A stretch of DNA of 64,000 nt from positions 114,673 through 178,672 of the forward strand of contig QANU01014530.1 in NCBI GenBank assembly GCA_003254905.1. The letters are read 5' to 3'. Position 1 is the stretch's first letter. Every line of letters begins with the position of its first letter. Below are positions 34,279-44,200 of the stretch, piece by piece. Origin of the DNA: Nissolia schottii (Eukaryota; Streptophyta; Magnoliopsida; Fabales; Fabaceae). A program made the position numbers and the translations under genes. The notes beneath the pieces were generated by a model, which made no database searches, was not told where the DNA came from, and saw only the letters and a program-made list of their open reading frames with translations.

Positions 34279-36350
34279 CTCCCCCTGACTTAAGACCTTG
34301 TTTGTCCTCAAACAAGAGGTAATAGAATTTTTTTACAAAAGATTAATGCTCATGAACAATCAGTTATTGCAATGAATTAAAATTTTTCAGACAGTTTATG
34401 CTTGAGACCTGTGATATATCATAGAGTAATCTTAACATAATCAAATGCACAATTACTTGAATGGCATAAACAATTCACACTATCCAATGTCTTGTCCATC
34501 AAGGAAATTATCTTTATTCGCACAATGGTCAGTGGACCAGTTCCAAGTGAGTGTTTCGCTCATTGTCACCATTGAATTCAACAATTTAAATTTGTTACCT
34601 GTCTCACCATTCAATCCAAGAGTATGGTCATGCAAGGATCACAGAAGGACTTTGTAAAGGTTGTAATGGGGCTTGGCTTACAAAGAAAAATTGGTTTTTC
34701 TGGATATGCAAATATTCCTGATTAAGAGGGCATTGTTAACCAACTCCTATTGTCACCTGTTCTTTTCATCTACAACATTGTTTTCACCTTTTTTCTTTTT
34801 CTCTCTCAATTCTTTTTCTTTTTCCTTTGTTTTTGTGATTGAGAATAAGATTTTTCTTCCTTCTTACTTCTTGCTTCTGTTCTTTTTGATGCACTGTTGT
34901 TGCTCCCACTATTATTTACTCTTATCTCCCCCTGACTTGGATTTTTGCACATAATCCAATTGAATGCTCTCTTAATTTCGGACTTTAAGGGAGATCATTG
35001 TGTTTTTCTTTTAAGGTTCAGGGATTATGAAACAACCAAGAATTTCTCATGTTAGGCTCAAATGGGGTATCAAAGGATGTTCCTAATTATGGTAGGCTTT
35101 ATTTGGCCAAGTAGGTTAAATTCTAATGAACTGAATGCCTTGATCATTTCCTATTACTTCCATACAATTATTAAAATCAGAGACTCAAACAAATTCAATT
35201 GTGCAAAAACAATGGTGATTCTCTCTATCTCACTTAGTGTATAGGCTCACTCCCTCACTTGGGTTAGGTTTCATTTCCTTGATTTAAAAACACTTTCAAG
35301 GTTATGCTTATGCAAACAAGCAGAAATCCATATTAACAAGTTCATGGTATCTATGTATGAATCACAAAGGTCTATTATGGATATTGAAACAATTCAATTC
35401 ATATGTTGTTATATTTGGTTCATGCATCAAATCCGAAGTAAAATAAACCAATACTCAGTATTGTTTTCAAACAAACAAGTCTTATGAACAAAAATCCTAA
35501 CTAAGAAAATTAATTAAGGTGCTAGAAAATTAAAATTGCTCCCTGTTTATGGTGAATTCCTTAAAGTAGCCTCCTTGCAGTTGTTAGGCTACTTTTGTTT
35601 CAATTTATTTGAGGAGATAGAGGCTCATCTTTTCTGAAGAATCATGCTCTTTTTCCTCTTTGTTTGTCCGAAATTTGATTCTCTGTGTAAACAATTCTTT
35701 TTGGAAGGCTTTTCTCATTGCTTTGAGTCTTGCAAAACAACTAAAAATTCCTCTTCCAAAGACTAACATAGCAAGCATTAGAGAATTCATTTATCAACTT
35801 CAAAAGATATTGTTTTCATTTTGAATCCTTTGCAGACAGAATTTCCTGCAACTGCGGAAAGAATTTCCCGCTTAAGTGGTCAGAAGTTCCCACTATTGTG
35901 GTCAGAAATTCCCACAATATGTTGGATTCATAATAAAACATATGTTCTTTGTAATTTCTTGGTCTCTGATCATACGGTGCTTTTGGAAAGATTCTATTCT
36001 TCAAAATTTTCCATTTCTAAACAGCTAAGAATCTTGCTTTCAAATTAAATCATATGCACCTTTCTCAGACAATTGTTTTGAAAGGTTTTAAAAATCAGTC
36101 ATTAGGTTTAAAATCAAATGCTTCAAGTTTAGCGTTGGTGAAAAAGATTAGGATTCAGAATTTTAATCCAATTACGTGATTTAGATAACCTTTAATTCCT
36201 AATTTATTTGAAAAAATAGAATGCTAACTCCGGTCTCTTGAATCTGATTTGGTTCATTGAGAGTTTTAGCATTCTTTTTCACCATGTTTCATAAAACTTA
36301 TATTCTAACACCTTAAAATTAATAAACTACTAAAATAATAAAAACTCACA
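34279..36350 (-). other. D4 non-coding 3' internal region
   Basis: Polypurine tract at 34279-34287 (CAGGGGGAG in element sense), then about 2 kb that is conserved in D1, D2 and D5 but has no coding frame. It includes a homopyrimidine tract (plus strand 34770-34930) and the GGGAAATTCTGNCCAC-type tandem repeat at 35831-35920. Confidence 0.75.
35831..35920 (-). repeat. tandem repeat of D4 internal region (about 24-bp units)
   Basis: Units read GGGAAATTCTGACCAC or GGGAACTTCTGACCAC in element sense, four copies. The same array is in D1 (43477-43588), D5 (51516-51602) and D2 (61910-61979). Confidence 0.85.
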
Positions 36351-36354
36351 AACA

Positions 36355-36403
36355 CTAGGTTGCCTCCCAGGAAGCGCTTGTTTTACGTTGTTAGCTCGAC
36401 GCC
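36355..36403 (-). repeat. post-gag GACGTTAAAC...GGGAGGCAACC block of D4
   Basis: In element sense AACGTAAAACAAGCGCTTCC then TGGGAGGCAACC. Copies occur at 43013 (D1), 51953 (D5) and 61516 (D2). In autonomous Athila-type elements this block lies after pol, so its place directly after gag marks a pol deletion (established pattern as I recall it; treat as inference). Confidence 0.7.
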
Positions 36404-36412
36404 TGTTTCTTT

Positions 36413-37685
36413 TTAGTTCTCTTCTTCATCTTGCAGTCCCTTCCCTCGACAGGAGTCTCTTGGATTGAGTTCTGTATTAGCCGTGATTCTTCCTTTTTTC
36501 AGCTCCGCCACATCATTTGCCAACTGCCCTAGTTGTATCTCCAAACTTCTTATGCTGTTTTCATTATTTTTCTGATGTAACATTGATTGCTGCACGAAGT
36601 AATTAAATGTTTCCTCTAGTTTGGAATTTTGATACACCGGCTGTTGATTCTGAAATGGTCTTGGTGGTTGGTACGGCGGTTGAGGAACCTTGCTATATGA
36701 CAATCCTGCTTGCTACCTCCATGGCTGTTGAAAATGTTGTTGATCCGTCCCTCTTTGGTAGGGCCTTGGCTGGTTGTCAAGGAAGTTGACTTCTCCTTCC
36801 TTAAATGACAATTTATAGACGGGTGATCACCTGCACAAATATCACATTGGAATACCTGCTGCCTTTTTGCATCGCGAGCTTCTCTGAGTTGTTTCGGCAG
36901 CTCGTTTAAAGCCTTCTTAACCTCGTCAATTTGTTGTTGAAGTTGCTTGTTCTGGGCTAAAATAGCGTCATTTACCCCTAATTCAAGCAAGCCTCCTTTC
37001 TTGGGTGGTCCTCTGTGGTATTGGCCTTGTTGATCTGTTAAGGCCATGGAATCAATGATGGAAATGGCTTCCTCTGATGTTTTGGACATTATCTGGCCAC
37101 CCCGGCTGCTGCATCAAGCATGAGTTTGTGCTGTTGTTGGAGTCCATTGCGGAAGATGTGTATCTGCGTTTTGGCATCAAATTCGTGATTTTGACATCTC
37201 CGCAGCATGGATTTGTATCTTTTCCAGGCCTCGCAGAGGCTTTCTCCAGGTGCCTGCATAAAAGTAGAGATGACAGTTTTTAAATCCATATATTTCGACT
37301 GAGAAAAATACGGTGCACAAAAATTCTCTTCCAACTGATCCCAGTTTGACAAGACATGTTGTGGTTGGTCCAGCAACCACTCTTTAGCTTTTCCAATCAG
37401 TGTCAGGGGAAACATCCTTAGAAAAATGGCTTCTTCATCGGCGTCAGACATTCCCGCTGTACCACAGAGTTCGTAGAATTTTGTAAGATGAGCATAAGGA
37501 TCCTCATGATCCAGACCTGCAAATGGGTTAGCATACATCAATTGAACTAAACCAGGTTGCATCTGAGGTAGCCTGTGTGTCCCAGTAATCCGGCTCATCT
37601 TAATGATGTTTCTAGGGGTAAAATTAACAAAACCCCTGTTGTCACTAGATCCTGTATTGTCACCAGCTCCCGTGTTGTCAACCAT
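36413..37685 (-). pseudogene. D4 gag (Athila-like), two frameshifts
   Basis: Piece 1 (37685-37089) starts MVDNTGAGDNTG and has the gag core: GFVNFTPRNI, NPFAGLDHEDPYAHLTKFYE, LRMFPLTLIGKAKEWLLDQP, FSQSKYMDLKT, GESLCEAWKRY. A frameshift of about 2 extra bases near 37100 leads into piece 2 (37089-36616), with MSKTSEEAISIIDSMALTDQ, a Gln/Leu coiled-coil-like stretch (KQLQQQIDEVKKAL) and the knuckle CDICAGDHPSINC (C-x2-C-x3-H-x4-C). A second shift leads to piece 3 (36703-36413), the C-terminal LEIQLGQLANDVAELKK segment. No protease follows. Non-functional as it stands. Confidence 0.9.
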
Positions 37686-37987
37686 TGTTTCTGGTTGGGT
37701 GCTTTCTGAAGATGAAGATGTTGCTTCTTGTTCTTGTCTTTGCTTAGCTAATTGTTTCTTTTTCTTTATTTTACTGTTGAGTTTCTAAGTAGTAGCTTCG
37801 ATTTCGGGGTCAAATAACAACTGATCTTCTGAAGCTTTACCTCGCAATAGCTAAGAAAAATTACACTAGCCAAGAAGATTAGAACAAGAGAGTTCACAAA
37901 ATAACAAAATAAGAACTATACAATATTTTACAAATATTCACAATTGCTTAACTAAACAAAACTTAAGCTATGTAATTTTGACGCAAC

Positions 37988-38005
37988 TCCCCGGCAACGG
38001 CGCCA
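37988..38005 (-). promoter_or_regulatory. primer binding site of D4 (tRNA-Asp type)
   Basis: TGGCGCCGTTGCCGGGGA on the minus strand, four bases after the 5' LTR end (GGCTTTCAACA). Confidence 0.9.
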
Positions 38006-38009
38006 ATTT

Positions 38010-39114
38010 TGTTGAAAGCCAAATTTACATTTTGTTAAAGGCTTTTGTTGAAAGCCTATTTGCACTTTCCAATTTGACTCAGTTTCGTTCTCCGGCAACT
38101 TTTGCCAAATTTTGTTGAAAGCTTAATTTGAAACTTTCAGTCGTTAAAAATAATATATCCTTCTTTACGGCTTTCAGATCCACAAGGGATCCAATTGCAG
38201 TATAGTTGGGTATAGTCGTATCCACAGGGAGTTGCAAAAATACAGTTCTTGAGTTTAGTTAATTAAACAATGAAGTGAAGGATTGGTAAATTGTTGATAG
38301 TTTAAATAAGTAAATAAACAACATAAAATAAATAGGCAACAAATCAGAGGTAGATCCGAAAGCTTGTTGTGAATTGAATCATATCATAGTTTCATGCATC
38401 CAATTACTTATTACATAGAATTATCATTTCATTGATTGCCCGCCACTAGTTCTTAACTTGTTCATCGCTTTCACGCATGAAAAGATCACAGGTTTCCTTT
38501 GTTAAACTGTCACTTTCGCACACAAGCTTAACAAAGTACACCAGCGTTATTCCAGATGTTAAAACGACTAATCCTTTATTCTAGTTATGGCAACAAGAAT
38601 TAGATGAATTGATTTAGATCCAACTCTAATGATTGTAACTTTTGTTCACAACGTTTAAGTTTAGAATCTAGCTTAGCATAGCAATCTTGATCTTAACTTG
38701 GTTACAACTTAATTAGTATAACTTTCGTTCATACAAGTAAGTCTCAAATCAAGAATCAAAACACTAACACAAAAGCTAGCATTAAGTATAAAATCATTCA
38801 AGCTAATCATAGAAACTGATAGATTCATATGCAAAAGTACATGGATACAATCATACTACAATATTCATCAAAATCCCAACAGCAAGAGGATTAGAAATCC
38901 ATCTTACAGGAGATTCTCAGAGGCAAGGTTTGGACGCTTACCATGACACGTTATCATGCTATCATGACAGCGGCCGGCCGAGCTTCCTCGATCTCCTGGC
39001 TCCTTCACTGGCCTCCTCTTTGTTGTTAAACTAACCAAAGCTTTGAAGTACAAATGAAATGAGAAAGAAATGGATTCTTGAAGAGGGGAGGGATGGATTG
39101 AATGAATGCCTCGG
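38010..39114 (-). repeat. D4 5' LTR, part retained left of D5
   Basis: Matches 22466-23560 closely, then is cut after GAATGCCTCGG by the start of D5. The remainder lies right of the window. Confidence 0.9.
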
Positions 39115-40687
39115 TGTTGAAAGCCTGATTACACTTTTTCCAATCTTGACATAGTCTGGTTTCCCACAACTGTGCCAATTTTGTTGAAAGCTTATTTGCA
39201 CTTTCGTCGTTCAAAATAAATATATATCCTCCTTTACGGCTTTCAGATTCTCGGGGAATCCAATTGCAGTATATTCGGGTATAGTCGAATCCACAGAGAG
39301 TTGCAAAAATACCGTTCTTGAGTTTAGTTAATTAAACAATGAAGTGAAGGATTTGATAAATTGTTTGATAGTTTAAAATAAGTAAATAAACAACATAAAA
39401 ATAAGGCCACAAATCAGAGGTAGATCCAGAAGCTTGTTGGGAATTGAATTATATCATAGTTTCATGCATCCATTTACTTATTACACAGAATTATCATTTC
39501 ATTGATTGCCCGCCACCAGTTCTTAACTTGTTCATCGCTTTCGCGCATGAAAAGATCACAGGTTTCCTTTGTTAAACTGTCACTTTCGCACACGAGCTTA
39601 ACAAAGTACGCCAGCATTACTCCAGATGTTAAAATGGCTAATCCTCATTCCAGTTACGGCAACAAGAATTAGATGGAATGATTTAGTTCCAACTCTAATG
39701 ATTGTAACTTTTGTTCACAACCTTCGAGTCTAGAATCTAGTTTAGCATAGCGATAATGATCTTAACTTGGTTACAACTTAATTAGTATAACTTTCGTTCA
39801 TACAAGTAAGTCTCAAATCAAGAATCAAAACACTAAACAAAAGAAGCATTAAGCATAAAATCATTCAAGCTAATCATAGAAATTGATAGATTCATATGCA
39901 AAGTACATGGATACAATCATACTATAATATTTCATCAAAATCCCAACAACAAAAGGATTGGAAATCCATCTTACAAGAGAATCTCAGAGGCAAGGTTTGG
40001 ACGCTTACCATGACACGTTATCACGTTGTCATGACAGCGGCTTCGCCGAGCTTCCTCGATCTCCTGGCTCCTTCACCAGCCTCCTTTTTGTTGCTAAACT
40101 AACCTAAGCTCTAAAGTACAAGAGAATGAAGTATTTTGTGGGGGAAGAGGGTGCATGGAAGATGTCTTGAATGAATGCACGGCCTCCTCTATTTATAGGC
40201 AAAATTTATGGGCAACCGCTCAGCGGTTTAGTTGTTATCGCTGAGCGGCAAGGCCAAATCACTGAGCGGTGTAATCATTTCACGAGGTGTAATAAATGCT
40301 CCGACAGCTTTTTCAGGGGCGGCGCCGACGTGTCAGGGCGGCGCCGCAATCTTGTTGGCGCCAGCTGTTGCAATTAATGCGGCGGCTGCAAGTGGCTCCG
40401 GTGGGTGTCACCGCTGAGCAGCCAGGGTACACCGCTCAGTGGCTGTTTGTCCTCTTGTGCGCTGAGCGATCGTAGGTCACCGCTGAGCGGTCTGCTCTTG
40501 ACTTCATCATTTTGCTTCTTTTTCTGTTTTTGCCCTTTTTCTCCATTCTTTATGGGATTCTTCTCGATTAATTATGCTTGCATCCATCTTTCAAAATATA
40601 TTTAAAATCCTACAAAAGAGGGGAATTAGATATTCTTTAAAACATAAGCGAATAAGTGCCTTTTAATAGTAAATTGGGCACTTATCA
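39115..40687 (-). repeat. D5 3' LTR (1573 bp), inserted in the D4 5' LTR
   Basis: Starts (plus strand) TGTTGAAAGCCTGATTACAC and ends TAAATTGGGCACTTATCA, followed by its polypurine tract and internal region, so it is not solo. CTCGG precedes it; the matching duplicate would lie outside the window. CCGCTCAGCGG motifs (40215-40490) flank a TATA box (CCTATAAATAGAG on the minus strand, near 40190). Confidence 0.88.
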
Positions 40688-40759
40688 CTTCTCCCCCTGA
40701 CTTAATACCTTATTTGTCCTCAAACAAGAGGTAATAGAATCATTTTACAAGAGACCGAT
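40688..40759 (-). mobile_element. D5 internal region, left stub
   Basis: Polypurine tract plus the CTTGTTTGAGGACAAA block, cut by B3 after GAGACCGAT. It continues at 50023. Confidence 0.85.
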
Positions 40760-41211
40760 TGTAACACCCTAGGTTAGCAACTTATGCTTAAGTCATAATT
40801 TGCGTCCGCTAGGTTGTTATCTGCTGTGTGGGAGTACTGATAGTCCCTACTTTGCTTTGGAAAATACTCAAGTTAACTGAAAATAAGGACCCATTTTTTT
40901 TTCTTTTTAAACATAATCTATCTGTCAATCTAGAGCCATGCGTGTCGACTATTTTGAGTCCTGTATAGTCGTACCACAGATAAATGCGTGCGTCGTCTGT
41001 CATACATGTACATACATAAACAGTAAAGTAAATAGTACCATGTGGGTCCAACAGTCAATGTCATACATATCAAGAAGTCATTTACATACACATTATAAAT
41101 ATAGTATAAATACATCAAAAAGCTACAGAATGGAATACGGCAAAATTCACATATGACTGGAACTACAAGCAAAAGGTGGTGTCTGATGACAGGGTGGTGA
41201 TGTAGGGCTGG

Positions 41212-44200
41212 TCAGGTTTCTGGCGCGTTGATAAGTGCCCAATTTACACAATTTTCAATTCCTAAAATGGCACTTATTTGCATGTGTTTTAAAAGAATTA
41301 TCTAACCTAATTCCCCTCTTTTGTAGGATTTATAAATATATTTTAAAGATGGATGCAAGCATAATAATCAAGGAAAATCCCACAAAGAATGAAGCATAGA
41401 GCAAAGGGATAACAAGCAAGAAAAATATGGAAACCCGCTCTGCGTAGCAGTTAGTAAAAACGCGATAACTTGAGCTACAGATATCGGATTGAGGTGGTTC
41501 AAATTGCTACTTAAAGCTAAGAGAGAGATCTACAACTTTGTAGTTTTGATTGAGCTGAGCGCCAGCTGAGCGTCTGCTGAGCGGCCCCACCTAACATTCT
41601 AGACGCCGGCCGCCTTTGAAGACTCAGCCGCCAGCCGCCATCACCTACCACCGCTCAGCGGCCTCACCAACCCGCTGAGCGGCCAAACCGTGGCCTATAT
41701 ATAGACATGCTGCCAAGCTTTGTAAAATCATCCCTTTCCCCCCTCAAGAATCCATTTCTTTCTCATTTTTCTTGTACTTCAAAAGCATAGTTTAGTTTAG
41801 CAACAAAGAGGAGGGCTGTGAAGGAGCCGGGAGATCAAGGAAGCCTGGCGAACCGCTGTCATGACGGCGTGATAACGTGTCATGGTAAGCGTCCGAACCT
41901 TGCCTCTGAGATACTCTTGTAAGATGGATTCCTAATCCTCTTGTTGTTGGGATTTTGATGAATATTGTAGTATGATTGTATCCATGTACTTTTGCATATG
42001 AATTTATCCTTTTCTTATGATTCGCTTGAATGATTTTATACTTAATGCTAGCTTTTGTTTAGAGTTTTGCTTCTTGATTTGGGACTCATTTGTATGAACG
42101 AAAGTTATGCTAATTAAGTTGTAAACCAAGTTAAGACCAATATTACTATGCTAAGCTAGATTCTAGACTTGAACGTTGTGAACGAAAGTTACAATCACTA
42201 GAGTTGGATCTGAATTAATTCATCTAATCTTGTTGCCATAACTGGAATAAAGGTTAGCCGTTTTAACATCTGAAATAACGCTGGAGTACTTTGTTAAGCT
42301 CGTGTGCGAGAGCGACATTTTAACAAAGGAAACCTGTGATCTTTTCATGCGCGAAAGCGATGAACAAGTTAAGAACTGGTGGCGGGCAATCAATGAAATG
42401 ATGATTCTGTTGTCTTAAGTTAGTGGATGCATGAAACTATAATATGATTCAATTCCCAACAAGCTCTGGATCTACCTCTGATTTGTTGCCTATTTATTTT
42501 TATGTTGTTTATTTTACATATTTAAATTATCAACAACTTTATTAAATCCTTCACTTTATTGTTTAATTAACTAAACTCAAGAACGGTATTTTTGCAACTC
42601 TCTGTGGATTCGACTATACCCGACTATACTGCAATTGGATCCCTTGTGGATCTGAAAGCCGTAAAGTAGGTATATATTTAATTTGAACGACAAAAGCGCA
42701 GATAAGCTTTCAATGAGCTTGGCACGGTTGTGACAAAACCTAAGCTGTGTCAAGATCTGAGAAAGTGGTTAAACAGGCTTTCATCAAATTTGGCGCCGTT
42801 GCCGGGGAGTTGCGTCAAAATTACATAGCTTGAGTTTGTTTAATTAAGCAATTGTGAATATTGTAAATAGTTTATTAGTTGTTTTTATTTATCTTGTTCT
42901 AATGTTTTTGGCTAGCATGTTCTGTTATTAAGTTTATACCAGGTTCAACTCCGACCAATACCGAAAACATAATCCGGAGGAGTAACAGTTCAGCTAAAAA
43001 CAAGCGTCGAGCTAACGACGTTAAACAAGCGCTTCCTGGGAGGCAACCCAGTGTTTTGTGAGTTTTTCATTTAGTAGTTTATTAATTTTAAGGATAATTT
43101 TAAGGTGTTAGAATACAAATTTTTTATGAAACATGGTGAAAAAGAATGCTAAAACTTGCAATAACCCAAATCAGATTCAAAAGACCATAGTTAGCATTCT
43201 GTTTCCTAATAAAGGTTTTTTCATGTAATTAGTTTAAAATTCTTAGTGCTAATCCTTTTCAACATATGCTTACATGAAGCACTTTGATTTTAAACCTAAT
43301 AACTGATTTTAAACCTTTCATCAATTGTCTGAAAAAGGTGCACCATGATTTGAAAATAAGATTCTTAGCTGGTTCAGAAAATGAAAAATTTTGAAGAAAA
43401 GAATCTTTCCAAAAAGCACCTTATGATCAAAACCAAGAAATTAAAAAGACCATATGTTTTATTTGAATCCAAAACATTGTGGGAAATTCTGACCACAACA
43501 GTGGGAAATTCTGACCACAATTGTGAGAAATTCTGTTCACAAAATAGCGGGAAATTCTGACCGCAGTTGCAGGAAATTCTATCTGCAAAGGATTCAAAAT
43601 TAAAACATTATCTTCTGAATTTTGATCATATGATTCTCCAATGCTTGTTATGTTAGTCCATGGGAAAGGAAGTTTCTTATTGTTTTGCAGGCCACAAAGC
43701 AACAAGGAATACCTTCCTTGGAATTATATAAAGAAAGAGAATCAATTCCAGACAACAGAGAGGAAGAAGAGCATGATTCTTCGGAGAAGATGAGCCTCTA
43801 TATCCTCAAAGAAAAAAGTAGCCCTAACACCTGCAAGAAGGCTACATCAAGGAGAAGAAGTTCACCATAATCAGGGAGCCATTTCTAATTTTCTAGCACC
43901 TTAAATTAATTTTCTTAGTTAGGATATATTATGAGCTTAAGACTTGTTTGTTGAAAATAACAAGGTAGTAGTTTATTTTACTTGGATTTGATGCATGAAC
44001 ACATATATACACCATGAATTGAATTATTTCAGTATCCATAATAGACCTCTGAGATTCATGCATAGATACCATAAACATGTTCATATGCATATTTTACTTG
44101 TTTGCATAAGCATAACATTGAAAATGTTTTGAAATCAAGGAAATAAAACCTAACCATGTGAGGGAGTGAGCCTAAACACTATGTGAGCAAAAGAGAGAAT

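Larger units (their letters stand above)
22466..39114 (-). mobile_element. D4: Athila-like element in the B2 ORF (3' LTR, internal region, part of 5' LTR)
   Basis: In element sense it begins to the right. The 5' LTR 38010-39114 is cut by D5, the internal region is 34279-38009, and the 3' LTR is 22466-23635 plus 33805-34278 (1644 bp, split by element C). It carries a tRNA-Asp primer site, a frameshifted gag, the post-gag GGGAGGCAACC block and a CAGGGGGAG polypurine tract; no pol. The rest of the 5' LTR lies beyond the window, so the target duplication cannot be checked (CACCC precedes 22466). Confidence 0.88.
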